Below, one piece after another: positions 1 to 12,210 of a DNA stretch of 64,000 nt (position 1 is its first letter; the number at the start of each line of letters is the position of its first letter). Origin of the DNA: Branchiostoma floridae (taxonomy: Eukaryota; Chordata; Leptocardii; Amphioxiformes; Branchiostomatidae); contig NC_049981.1 in NCBI RefSeq assembly GCF_000003815.2, forward strand, positions 29,645,535 through 29,709,534, read 5' to 3'. The notes beneath the pieces are model-generated. The model was not told the origin of the DNA. It made no database searches and worked only from the letters and a program-made list of their open reading frames with translations. A program made the position numbers and the translations under genes.

Positions 1-23
1 CATGACTATTGTGACGTTCCTTT

Positions 24-350
24 AAGCTAAGGGCACAACCCGCCGTAGGTGCAAATACGTGCTGTCTATGTGCCAAAACGTGGGCAATCTTTTGGGATCT
101 TTAAGTGGCAAGTACCGCCTCCGTACGAATTCGTAGGGAATCCGACGGATTTTGGAGCACGCAGTAGAACTTTACGTGCAGGCAAAACTTTGTGTGCCAT
201 CAGGCTGCGGATTCGCCCCCCGTACGTGCCAGTACGGGCGACGCGCCTGCCCTGTACAGCCTGAAAACTTTCAGAAATACGTAGTGGACGTGGTCTCCCA
301 AAAAAACGTACGGACACATTGCACGTACGGCAGGTTGTGCCTTTAGCTTT
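24..350. mobile_element. MITE with AGCTAAGGGCACAACC terminal repeats
   Basis: Imperfect inverted ends of about 32 bp (24-56 and 317-350) share GGCACAACC, GCCGTA and GTGCAA. TTTAA flanks both ends. No transposase. Confidence 0.65.
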
Positions 351-1082
351 AATGTGGGAAAGCAAAAAACATCACTCATTTATGAATGTCTACCATTTCA
401 AAGCTAGCCTCCAGGCATAACGTTAGACTCTGGTTACTACTTTTTCTGCAGTGCAATAGACGTTTTATGTACTACGTGTGCACGCAGACGGGCTCATAAA
501 TCGATAGTAAGCTTATATCTTTCTGCTCGGAGGGTAAAACTCCGGAGAGTTATGACGGGATGATGATGACAAGGGTATGAGTAGCATGCTCTTAACGAAT
601 TAAAAACGTGACATGGACAGTCCCCAAGATGCACATGTATCAACGTAATGTGGTTTATTCTACTCCCCTTCGAACATAGCTTTTATAATTATGCACTTGA
701 AAACATTTAATCTGAGAAGACGTGCTCTTCATGATAAGAATTATGTTGGCAACTCTGTTAGCTTAGGAATGCCCTTTATAAAAGTATTGTTTTAGGTAGC
801 TGGTCTGTGTATCAGGTGTTGCGTCGTGTTGTGTTAAATGTCTTCTTCCAGAACATTAAGATAAGCACATACTGCTACTCTCTATCCTGGGAGTTAGGTA
901 TCACTCTAAAATTAGGAACCATGATATGCCAACAGCACGAGATAGCAAAATAAACATTTCTGTTGGAGTACCAAAGAAAGCTGCTTAGAGGCCCATTTTC
1001 AAACGTGACTTTCGTAATTTTGACACCTACCCACCTACCAAATGTTATACAATCCATCCACAGCTTCTCGAGTTCATAATCA

Positions 1083-1083
<1 letters not shown>
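351..1083. other. No feature seen
   Basis: AT-rich sequence; open frames are short and show no family resemblance. Confidence 0.5.
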
Positions 1084-1141
<58 letters not shown>

Positions 1142-1240
1142 ACGCACACGCACACACACGCACGCACGCACACACACACACACACACACACGCACGCACA
1201 CACACACACATGCACGCAAGCACGCACACGCACGCAAGAA
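1084..1240. repeat. (CA)n microsatellite
   Basis: CA repeat with CG interruptions; open frames of His/Thr or Cys/Val repeats across it are artefacts. Confidence 0.98.
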
Positions 1241-1854
1241 AAACGAGTCACCACTAGGAATCGCGGCTCTGAAATATGCTATATATGCTCTCTGTATTTT
1301 ATCACTGTACACGCTTAAGATTAAGTACTTCGTGAAAGTTATAATGTTTTAAAGTGGTCTCTGAGGTGGATCCAAGAAACTTCCACATCATAATTGCTCT
1401 AAGCCAAATGTATGGGTGAATATATGCCACAGTTTGCATTGATAGCTAGTTATATTACAGCAGTGTGTAAAGTATAGATATACATATCATAGTGCAGGCG
1501 CCAGTTCACCGATAACCAAATGGAGTAATAAAGATTTAAGTATAAAGAACTAAGAACACTTGTCGGTAGAGGGAGGGGAAACGGTAAGTAGATCGAGTAG
1601 AACTAAAACAGGTGTTAGAGATATGCTGGTAATCTAAAGCTTCCTTTGCGCATTGTACGGCAGAAGATAGTCAACAAACGCAATGTAGCCCCACCATTCC
1701 AACAGGATGGCGACCTCGCTGGGTCCGCTCTGCGACCATAAACCATTATTATATTCTTTTTTATTTGCTATTGGACAGACGAGGACAATGTGGCGCTGCA
1801 CTCAAGTTAGTAACTTGCCACAAACACGGTACAGAAGGTAAAGGTAAACTTTTC

Positions 1855-1985
1855 TTCCCCCCCCCCCCCGACTGAACTCAGGTACCCATTTCTACAACTG
1901 AGTGTCGAGGCCACGGCGGGTATCGAACTCGGGACCTATAGATTCCGAGCCTAAAACTCTACCAGATACACCGCACACGACGCTA
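1855..1985 (-). mobile_element. tRNA-derived SINE fragment
   Basis: Minus strand shows a B-box-like GAGTTCGATACC and an upstream A-box-like GTATCTGGTAG, then AAATGGGTACCTGAGTTCAG, which resembles the tail of the SINE at 39738-40003. Confidence 0.5.
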
Positions 1986-2132
1986 CCTACAATTTGACAG
2001 ATCAATCAGCAAATCTTTAAGCTAAAACCGATTTGGGGGGGGCGTGTTGCCTATTCAGTCGTATTTTTACATTTTGCGTGATGCTCCAATATTATGAAAC
2101 CAAGAGCAAGTAAAATAGCCCATCGGGAAAGT

Positions 2133-2290
2133 GCATGTCCAACCCCACTTGCCAGATCAGGCAAGTAGGATTTTTCAATGAGTGACTTTGATATGCTTGT
2201 TACTTTTCACATTCATTTCACAGTCATGACAGTATAGGTCAACACAGAAAAATAGAGCCAATGATAAAGGAATTCCATCACTGGAAGTGA
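2133..2290. repeat. Dispersed repeat, inverted relative at 22660-22875
   Basis: Shares TGTCCAACCC, ACTTGCC, CAGTCATG and CACAGAAAAATAGAGCC with the reverse complement of 22660-22875 in the same order. Confidence 0.6.
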
Positions 2291-2344
2291 AAATGCATGG
2301 AAAAAAAGTCATTTAAATTGGGGGCAAGTGACATTTATTTTATG

Positions 2345-2700
2345 ATATTCAACGGTGCAATGGCCGATTGGGTAGAGTGTTCTCCTTGCATTTGGTAGGT
2401 CGTGAGTTCGATCCCCGGCCGAGTCATACCAAAGACTTTAAAAATGGTACATGCTGCTTTTTCTGCTTAGCACTCAGCATTCGGGAAAGAGTATGGAAGT
2501 TGAACCCGCACCACTACCAGTGGACTAGCCCCCTGCTGTAGTGATTGCACAAAGTTGTGTGGCCCAGGGCTACTGAAACGGAGATGGGCGTCGCCGTATG
2601 CGCCATCAGGCGCGGGAAGGACCTGTGACTTTGACATTTATTTTGTTTCTGGCTCGCAGCGAGGACGCAGCTCGATCGCCGTCTGGCGAAATGGGAGCCT
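2345..2700 (+). mobile_element. tRNA-derived SINE
   Basis: A-box TGGCCGATTGGGTAGAG and B-box GAGTTCGATCCCC at tRNA spacing, followed by a unique body. No intact tRNA cloverleaf. Confidence 0.6.
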
Positions 2701-5340
2701 ATAGCCATTGCTTTGATCCGTCTCGAACGCGTTGATTTACAGCATCACCAACAGCCGCACACATGTTGCTCTTATCTCCCAGCTCCACAAGGACCGCACG
2801 TGTCTATTAGCCAAAACTTGGCGAATATCAAAAGCAAGCCCTGATCCGTTTACGAGACTTTAGTGAACATGCCGGATAACGGGAACGTCACTAAGGATTA
2901 GCGATAATCCTCGCTGGCAGGGAATCACCAGTCGGGTCATCCTTCAGCCAGGCTGAAATGGATGCGTGGAAAATGTGAGTTTTACGACCGAGGGCGGTCT
3001 ATCTATCTAAATGTACATGTTTCTCTACATGCGCGGACAAACCCACAAGACGTCCGCTGTAGGCAATAGTCCTGCGTAATCATTAATGTAAGTTTGTTTG
3101 CAAGTTCATGTCCGGAGGCTAATTGCAAGTACATGGTAGAAACATAGGGAACATACATATGACAATGGATGAATATCATTGTAAAAAGAGACTTCTCGAA
3201 TACTGGTGTTGGCTATTTCTGAAGGTCCCCCCCCCCTTTTTTCTACAAGTTATGGATTCTATGATTTTTAAAGGATATTAACTCTCTATTCGTCCGTGAA
3301 TGTGGGGAGTTGGGTTATGTTATCGTGACTTCTCCAGGCAAACTCCTTTCCTTAGGAATCTCCCTTTCCTTTCAGAAGAGAACTTTAGGCAACGTTGAAG
3401 CTAGCGAACCAGATCCGTAGAGCCGCCGCTTTCGGCAATCTCAGATCCTGATGATGACAGGTTGGTTGTCCGGTGATGTCTCGCTGATGGAAATATAACG
3501 TGGGCGGCAACAGATTTACACACGTTCGGTACAACATAAACCGCCTTGATGTAGGAAGAAAAAGGCTACACATTCATCACAAGTTTAAGTTTCCAAACGT
3601 AACATCCAGGCACAATCATACTGGTTAGATATAAGTAGTGAAGCACTGTATTCCAGTCATCGATATTATCTATGTTGTTTATAGGGAAATAACAAGGCCT
3701 TTACAAAGCCCTTATTTTCTTTCGACCTTTATTTAACCTTCAAAGTTGATACATCTTCGGCCTAAGCCGTTTTTCAAGATTTCAAGGGTGCAGAAGGTCA
3801 AAGGTAGTGCCTTCTTAATAATACTCACAAAAATGTACAATTTAACATTCATCCGAAAGCTATATCACGAGTACAACTATAGTACATTGCATGTATAAGG
3901 TTTGTTCATGGATATACATGTAATTTGCAACAAAAAGCAAAAGAAAAAAAAAACGAAGGTAGCACTCAGTTTAAAGATTCCGCCAATGTCTCATCCAAAG
4001 TCATATCAAAATAGACCAGCTGCTGCATTCTTGCTTAAAGGTTAGTAGTTGGAATAATGGCGTCCAGGGTTATAAAAGTAAATGTAACATCTGTGCAGCA
4101 TCCGTATTGAATCGATTATCATTTCCGCAATAAAAAAAGCACTTGCGTGGATTTGACTACCAGTGTTTTCATGTCCCAAAACAGAGATTACGTTAGATTG
4201 GTTATCATTAATAAATCAGCAATATGGCTACTTAACATTTAGAACGGTGTGCTAAAAATCCAGCCGGGCATAAACCGGCATGTTTTAGGAGATTTACCGT
4301 AAGTTGTAAAATTGCAACGAAGGCCGAGGTTTGCTAACAGGCATTGAACGATTGTGTATGTTGTGTCTTTATGTGATTTGCACGATGTATGTGATATGAG
4401 ATGTTTATAGATACATCTATTGAGGACGTAAATGGCGTAATATGTAACTTTTTTTTCTTATTTCATCTGATTCTTACTTCTTTGCGAATTCAAACTGGCG
4501 GAAGTACAGCAGGCTAGTACATTCACGTGTTTTTAATACTGCATACCAAATATGGTTTACAAAAATCAAAATACTGTACATAGACATTACTACTACATGC
4601 ATATATACATGCATGCTCTTCCCTCATGATATCAACGAAAAGCGGTCTTCAGGACGATTTGGGCTTCAAATGTAGAAACACAATTTTCAGAAAATGAAAT
4701 ATGTGCAGCAATATTTTTTTTTAAATACAGGCCAGGGCGTTTTTCTTCGAAACTTTGAAACAGGTTAACGTTACAAACTAAGCATTAGTCAAAAAAGCAT
4801 GGGTGAATTTTAATGCCTTTGGATGTTGGTAAAGATAAACAAGATAGGCCACATATCATGCAAATCAACGGTTGATTTGTATATTATTAAAATACAAATA
4901 CACGTATATCTCACTGATGTTAAACTTTATGCCCATCACATATCTAATTTGTGGAGAGGAACATTACTTATACAAATCAGGACATAGTTTACATGATTAA
5001 TGAGGACATTCTTTATACCACAGTGGCAAATAATGCAAATTCCACACGTGTGTTATTTATAACGTTATATGCTTATATCACAAGCTTTAGGAAGGAATTG
5101 CAGGGGACATCCACAACATTTTACACGATGCATCCGGCATAAATGAGCTGCTGCAACACCGTCTTCGCCACAATTTGCATCATTTTTATTCGTTGCAATG
5201 ATTTATCTCTTATTCTAAATGTCAAACCACGAGAACAGGATCCGGAGCGAGTTTTACGACACAACCATGTAGACAAGCCATCCCAGATAATACCGTGTGG
5301 CTGACAGCAGGCTCCCTGAAGAGACGTTCCATCGATTTTT
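2701..5340. other. No gene seen
   Basis: AT-rich intergenic sequence with short poly-C and poly-A runs; no recognisable ORF or RNA gene. Confidence 0.5.
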
Positions 5341-5750
5341 ATTGCCCCGCAGCAACATTTTTTATATTCCGTATTTGCCTCTGCACAGGTCAGAGACATT
5401 GAAATGCACGAGAAGCTTTTATCATACGATGTGGGGGAGAGGGAGAGACAGAGACAGACAGAAAGAGAGACAGAAAGAGAGAGTGACAGAGAGAGAGAGA
5501 AAGAGAGAGTGCGCTTCGCATTGCCCTGCAGCAACATTTTTTATTCCGTATTTGCCTCTGCAGGTCAGAGACATTGAAATGCACGAGAAGCTTTTATAGT
5601 TCGATGGAGGAGAGAGATGGAGAGAAAAAGAGAGAGAGAGAGGAAGAGAGAGACAGAGAGAGAGACAGAGAGAGAGACAGAGAGAGAGACAGAGACAAAC
5701 AGAGAATCAGAGAAAGAGAGAGAAACAGATTTGCATTGCCCTGCAATGAT
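5341..5750. repeat. Tandem duplication with (GA)n cores
   Basis: A segment from GCAGCAACATTTTTTAT to GAGAAGCTTTTAT occurs at 5347 and 5526, each followed by a purine GA tract. A third truncated start (GCATTGCCCTGCA) follows at 5733. Confidence 0.9.
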
Positions 5751-6059
5751 TTCGGTTGTAGAAAGAAGGTACTAAATAGGGACCTCTGAAGCCACTAATT
5801 AATGTTGTAAAATATGTTGTACCTCGAAAGGGGAGCAGCAAGTTATTATTGCCACAAACAAAGATTATCCTGGCTTTTCAAAAGCCACTTCAAAAGTTTT
5901 GACCCTGATAAAAACATTCGGGAGGGCCACATGAATAGGCAGAAATATCTGGAATGCAGTGAGAATTTCTAGAATACACTACGAATTCCCAGGAGTACAC
6001 AGAGAATTTCATTGATTCAGACGGCATTCCGGCTCATTCCGTTTCTCATTTGCAGAGGC

Positions 6060-6315
6060 CTTAAGGTGCACTCTCACCGGACTTGGGGAACGCTTGCGGC
6101 ATTGTGGGGTTCGTTCACTGCGTCACTGTTTTGTTATTTTTTCCGATTTTTATAATTTAGATATTGCGTTATACGTAAAAGTAAGACTTAGAAGACCACA
6201 AAATACAAAAAAAAAAAGAGAAAATTCATTCTCTATCTCTGAAATTCGTTGAGTATCTCTCAAACCCCGCAATGCCGCAAGCGTGCCCCAAGTCCGGTGA
6301 GAGTGCACCTTTACT
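6060..6315. mobile_element. MITE with about 50-bp terminal inverted repeats
   Basis: AAGGTGCACTCTCACCGGAC, ACGCTTGCGGCATTG and GGGGTT at the left are repeated inverted at the right, with an AT-rich centre. Confidence 0.85.
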
Positions 6316-6719
6316 AAGAAACGTTGATATCCTGGGCTACTATTTCTCTACCTTTGCCCCTAACCATAATTTCTCTGCCGACCAAGTGAAGCATTTCACG
6401 ATCAATATAAGCCGCCCAATACAAAGTAACCACAGGGGAGTGGTTCTGTGGATTTTGACTTCCTGCGCGACTCTTTTGTCACCCAGGCAGAATTCGATCA
6501 TCTTTAACTGCCGCAGCTGAAGGGCAGGGGGAGAGGCCAATGGAACGCACTCTCCAAGCAGAGGTTTCAGTGTGTGTGTGAATTAGTAGTGGCCGGGAAT
6601 TCGTATGGTTGCCCACTTTCAAGCAGAGCTTTCACCTTTTCAGCTTCTTTTAAAAAATCTATCTAGTTGTTGACTTTTGAGCAACTTTTGCATTGCGTAC
6701 TATTTGGAACCATTATATA

Positions 6720-6832
6720 TCTGTATCTGTATCTATATAGCAGGAATAACCGGCCTTTGGCGTAACGTACCAGCTACTCAGCCAAGCGGCGCGGCAGAAG
6801 CTGGTTATGTTACTCTGAACGACATAGCCGTT
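6720..6832 (+). repeat. Dispersed repeat matching the uninterrupted site of the MITE at 14041
   Basis: Shares TCTGTATC, CCGGCCTTTGGCGTAAC and AGCTGGTTAT..CTGAACGAC with the two flanks of the MITE at 14041-14187, which are contiguous here. Confidence 0.6.
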
Positions 6833-7809
6833 GCACATCTATCTGCAAGTGTTCTTTAATTAAAAGAATACAACGAAAATGCCCCTACTTTGCTTGGTGG
6901 TAACAGATTCCTCGTATACGTGTATCTATTTATATAACGTTATACAGGTATACCTTTGGAAGTGTTGGAGGTGACAACTTAGTTGTTCATATGTATGTAA
7001 CTTCGTCTTCCACCTCATCTAAGTTACAAAACTGACAAATTCTTTGCTCAAGATGTGTAACAATGAGTGATGATGAGAATGATGATGAATTATTTATTTG
7101 TAAAACATCGCAGTCTATAGGCTGAATTGATACATTACAAGTATATTGTAATAAAGTACAAGATCACGTAAACTGACGAATAATATATGCCAAAAAGTGT
7201 CAAAAACAGCAGTGAGAGTAATGGGAGCCCCTTGGCTGTTCAGAGCAGTCATACCGAGATTAACATACCTCACAGAAGACGACTGAAATCCTCTAAGACC
7301 AGGAATTATCGCTTTCCGCTGAGATTCGGGCGTCAGTGAGTTACTGACTTCATAAGAGGTGAAAGTTGCTGCGAGGGCTAAATAAATTTGACACAGGAAA
7401 CCCTAATATCTTCGCCTACGAGATTAGAAACTCCGACAAAGATTAAAGAATATGCTACCAGATCATGAATCATGATCTGTTTCTTGTGACAACATCGAGG
7501 AAGTTCCTCTGGCGACGATCGTCATATTTTACGTAAAGTAGACGTGTTGGTGATCATGTTTTATTGAAGTTTGCTTGGCTAAGCAGCAAAATGTTTCTCC
7601 CCCCCTCTTAAAATGAAAACAAAAGAGGAAGGGATTTATATCCATTTCCACTACAGACTGAGGCACCAAAGTTTGACAGGTCGCTCTGCAGTTTTGTGAA
7701 TTTCATGGATACATAACGATTTTGATACACAGTGTGTGGTTTGTTGTGTATGAACAACTTGTCATTATTCAGACTACTGCATCATATTCCGATGACAAAA
7801 CCAAGGATA

Positions 7810-8670
7810 ACATACTTGTATTGAATTGTTCTGCCAGTTCATCCTAGTGACGCTGAAGAAGAGTGATGGATGTCACTCGAAACGTCCGGAAGTAAATTTC
7901 CGTTTTTCTATCCAGTTGTAGAGATTGAATTGTACTTGAATAAGGGTAACAACGATCCGATTTTGGTCGGTGTACGGTCACTCAGCGCTCGCTGTCTAGT
8001 GGAGGGGGGTCTTAGTAATCTTGGAAAGTCCTCTATGATGACGTACAATGAGTAGAGATAGATTCCATGCTCCTGAAGACAAAAGACAAGCTCCAAGGCA
8101 CAGAGGGACTCTGTTCCCTTTATAGTCCTTAAGATAAGAAAGTTTTAATACAAGTTTATGAGGCAATTAGAGGGGTAACTTCCAGGAAAGCTTCTTTGAA
8201 CAGGCTGATAACGATGGATAGCGATTGTTTATACATGGTGTGGCTTGTTGTCTTTGAAATCAGACTACTGCACCATATTGTATTGAGTTTTTCTGCCAGT
8301 TCATTCTAGTGACGCTGAAGAAGAGTGATGGATGCCACTCGAAAAGTCTGCAGGTAAATCTCCGTTTTTATCTAGTTGTACAGTAGAGATTGAATTGTGT
8401 TTGAAGGATAACATAGATCCGATTTTAGTCGGTGTACGGTCACTCAACGCTCGCTGTCTAGTAGAAGGGGGTCTTAGCGATTTGGAAAATCCTCCATGAT
8501 GACATACAATGAGATAGATTTCATGCACCTGAAGACAAAAGACAAGCTCCAAGGCACAGAGGGACTCGTTTCCCTTTATAGTCATTAAGATAAGAAAGTT
8601 TTCATACAAGTTTATGAGGCAATTAGAGGGTTTTCTTCCAGGAAAGCTTCTTTGAACAGCCTGATAAGGC
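7810..8670. repeat. Two direct copies of a repeat of about 370 bp with CTGAAGAA hairpin
   Basis: 7820-8190 and 8281-8655 share the hairpin block, the TCCGATTTTGGTCGGTGTACG segment and the GACAAAAGACAAGCTCCAAG end, about 460 bp apart. Confidence 0.85.
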
Positions 8671-10140
8671 CAAATTTATTCCCCGTAATAAAAGAATACA
8701 TCGGGTAAGCACCTCTAGGGAAATTATCGCTGGCCTTCGGTAAATTTGACTCGGAATTAATCGTTAAGTTTTACGTTGCAAATTCTTGGTAATTTGATAG
8801 GGATAACGGTCGTAGTTTACACTCTGGAAGGCTAAGCCGTAGCAAATATAAAATCCATCCTTTAAAAGTTTGCAATCTAATGAATCCTGTAGGATTTAAC
8901 AAGAAAGTCGTCGTCTTTGTAATCTATATAGATGCCAACTGTAGCTGATTTTATTGCTTCCATGATCTAGCTAACTTTCTATCACTTAAATCTATTCATA
9001 TAAAGATGATTGGATACCATGTTTTAAGATGTGCGATTGTCAGAGCTAAGCAATCATTGTAAATTCTAAGATCTCTTTATATTAGTTGATCCATACAGAT
9101 AAGTTTTAACGGCTTTGCCACATAGGAATGCGCGTGTCAGACTGCAGCACCTTCCTTAACAAGTTATATGTCACAGAAATCGTTTATTCAAAGAAATATA
9201 ATTACATTGTGCTTCGTGATTGATTGCTTTTTCCAAGTATCGATCCATAATTACCAGGCTGCATGTCTTAAACTAATGTAATTAAACTCGTGGCCAACGT
9301 ACGCGTAATGCACGTCCACTTTTATTCCAATGACAAACGTACAAGAAAAGAACAAGTTCTTGGGTGCTTGATTCAAAAGGTGTTGAATTAATGTTCTCTT
9401 TCGGAAAATAACACATATATTTTCAACAAGAAAATTAAGAGTCCGATTCAAGAGGTCGTAATTTTGTGTTGAATAATGAGATCGAAAATCAATTCATATT
9501 TTTGTGATCATCTTAGCAGGTTCTACCAACCTGCACATTTTCATTGACTTTTTTTTTTATATTCTCCTTGTTTAAGACACGAAATCTCTTGGTCATTTAG
9601 ATGGTGACAGGTTTGAAGGCTGATAGCCGGTATAATGCTACCATATCAGAATGGCTACCACATCAAAATGTATACCACAGGTCTTCTACTATTCAAAATC
9701 ATAAGGACAATTTGCCACCCCAGAGGGTACCGATATGTGTTGTCCTGGCCCATGGACTAGTGGCAGTTTTATACAGACCAGAAATAATGGCGGTGGCTCC
9801 AGAGGTCACAATTTGACTCCTTTCCCTAACGCCACACAGATCGATCAGGCATGGCCGGTTTTAACGACCTACGTGACTCGGTCATGCTGTATATTTTGTG
9901 AACAATGCCTGTTCTATTGTGGCCAGGAACGGTTACAAATCTAGAGGGCCAGTAATTTGTAAGCGAATGCAGTATAATAGTGTCCTTCGTCGGCTCAAAT
10001 CGTTGAATCACGTCAAATCTGAATTCAGCATCCACTCAGTAGGCTGAGACAAATAGTTGCCCAGCACAGGGTTGGGATAACTATGTAAAAATGGGCTCTC
10101 TCCTGTGGATCAGCCTGTTTCCAAAATAGCGTCAGGCAAA
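8671..10140. other. No gene seen
   Basis: AT-rich; a few open frames of 60-70 residues with no family signature. Confidence 0.5.
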
Positions 10141-10316
10141 TCGTCTCCCTCTCTCCCTCTCTTCTCTCTCTCTCTCTCTCCTCTCTCTTTCTCCCTCTCT
10201 CTCTCTCCTCTCTTTCTCCCTCTCTCTCTCTCCCCTATCTCTTTCTCCCTCCCTTTCTCTCTCTCTCTCCCTCTCCCTGTGTCTCTCTCTCTTTCTTTCC
10301 CCTTCTCTCTCCTAAA
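10141..10316. repeat. (CT)n microsatellite
   Basis: Pyrimidine tract of CTCTCT with CCC interruptions. Confidence 0.97.
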
Positions 10317-10798
10317 TATCATTTCTTCCTTCCATCACAAGGTATCTGTCACCAAAATTCAAGACCATAGCATGTCCAGGTCAAAAGATACGAAAATGGA
10401 AGTTCTGCTGCAGTACCAATGCCACCCACTAAGGGGCCCAAAATATACGTACCTTGGCTTTTGTCTTATACGGACACACAAACACACATACACACCAAAA
10501 ATTACAATATCTCCATTTTCATGGAGTGTGACAATGACGGCTTCAATAGAAAAGAACTGCACATTTGCCACGATATATATCATTCCTATATTAGTACTCT
10601 TATGACCTTTCAAGACATCTTGTAAGTAATGACTCAATCTCGCGAGGTGTCATAAAAGCCTACTCACGGTCATACACCGAAGACCAAAACTTATTACATG
10701 TTGAGGCATAAACGATGGTTAATGTTGCAGTTTCTGTATAAAAGCTACGATATTGTCTTTTTTTGTTTCTTTTCCACAATCTTTCCATTCTATGAAAC

Positions 10799-11235
10799 TT
10801 AGGGTGTGGCCACATAGGTCGTACCGTGCGATCGTCGTACGATTTTGATGCTACAGGATTTTCCAGCATGCAGTGACAGAACCAACCACTGACAGAACCA
10901 ACCACAGAACAGCATTTTGTGTACCAAGACAGTTGAACTTTGCATGAGACGTACATTTTTATCCTCCCAAATGCCTAAAGTTAGCGATCGTACGACGACC
11001 GCACAACCTATGTGACCGCGCCCTTACATAGGTCGTGTGACCGTCGTTCGATTTTAATGTCTTGTTTTTTTTCAAGAAGGCCGTCACAGAACCAACCACC
11101 GACATGGATCCAAAACAGCATATTGTGTATCAAGACAGTTGAACTTGCAGGAGACCTACGTTTTTGTCCTCCAAAATGCCCAAAGACAAGTCAGCGATCG
11201 CACGACGATCGCACGGCCTATGTGACCGCACCCTT
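10799..11235. mobile_element. Two adjacent MITE copies with GGTCACATAGG ends
   Basis: Ends of the form AAGGGCGCGGTCACATAGG then CGATCGTCGTACGAT appear at 10799, as inverted copies at 10985-11025 and 11195-11235, and truncated at 11026. The copies are similar in their interiors (ACAGAACCAACCAC, AAGACAGTTGAACTT). Confidence 0.85.
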
Positions 11236-11847
11236 ACCAAATAGATAAATGTCACGAAATGGAGAAGAGGGGGGAAGTTTACCCAGAAACAGCTATGCAC
11301 ACGTCGTACATATTCCCTGTGACCTAGAGGATATATAATATGTGTCAGGTCATGTGTAAACCATGTTATACACGTGAGCACATTTTATCTCGCATCTATC
11401 ATTTTAGTTGCTCTTCAGATGCCTTCACACAAAATTGAATAGTCCCATAATCACAGCCGTACAGGGAAAGCACATTTAGGTACTTAAGCTACGGTAACCT
11501 GGTTTTAAGACGTTGTACTAAAAGTAGTGGCATATGCATCTTTGATGTTAACACCCGTGTCACCTTAAAGCCATGGTACGCTTCAGGTCAAATTTTACCC
11601 GTCCCGGAGTAGCTATTCTCGCCGATGTTAAACGTTTTCAATCTACACGAACGCCACTAATGTTGATGGAACCGCCCGACTGTAAGCTATAATCGCCATT
11701 GAAAGCATGAAAAGCTATTTTCGGGGAGGTTTTTGCGAGCCCCCCGGGTGCAGTAGATATGCCAATTAAAATCACTGCGCTTTTAGCAAAGTGGGGCGTG
11801 GGTCTCTGAGCTCCGCTTCTGTCACACTCGGCTTTCAAGATGGATCT

Positions 11848-12201
11848 GATCTCCAAGCAGATCCTCACCTCACTCACCTCACCGGTCCCATAGCCTCACC
11901 GGCCGTAGGGGCAGCACTTCCATCAACATAAGTCTTCCACCTTTGTCTGTCCTCAGCCAAGGTTGCCAGATGGTGGACTGTGTGTCCCGACCATTCTTTC
12001 AAATCACTAGTCCAGGTCCATCGTGGACGTCCCCTAGATCCTACGGTAGCATAATATAGTATCAAAAGCTGACCGAGGAGTAAAGCCAGCCTAGGAGTGT
12101 GTGTGCTACCTGAGGTGCCCGTCTGACTCCCTTTGGCCAACTGTACCCCCTGGCCAGCTTTGATACTATCTTATGGCACCGCAGGATCTGCTTGGAGATT
12201 A
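11848..12201. mobile_element. MITE with ATCTCCAAGCAGAT ends and 9-bp target duplication
   Basis: Ends ATCTCCAAGCAGATCCT and its inverse are flanked by identical GATGGATCT (11839-11847 and 12202-12210). Related to 14041-14187 but larger, with a reverse-transcriptase scrap inside. A 9-bp duplication is typical of Mutator-like elements. Confidence 0.75.
11874..12034 (-). pseudogene. LINE reverse-transcriptase C-terminal fragment
   Basis: Reads GRPRWTWTSDLKEWSG, then LATLAEDRQRWKTYV, the GRPR..W.D.(x)EW...LAEDR..W pattern at the C-terminus of non-LTR retrotransposon polymerases. Only about 40 residues; degraded and non-autonomous. Confidence 0.6.
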
Positions 12202-12210
12202 GATGGATCT

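Noticed and set aside
875-1312. Long Cys/Val and His/Thr open frames
   Set aside because: They are translations of a (CA)n microsatellite.
7853-7883. Calling the hairpin motif a working hammerhead ribozyme
   Set aside because: An extra A sits between the CTGANGA core and stem II, and I could not establish stems I and III.
10105-10605. 166-residue plus-strand open frame rich in Ser/Leu/Pro
   Set aside because: Mostly the (CT)n tract; the rest has no family signature.
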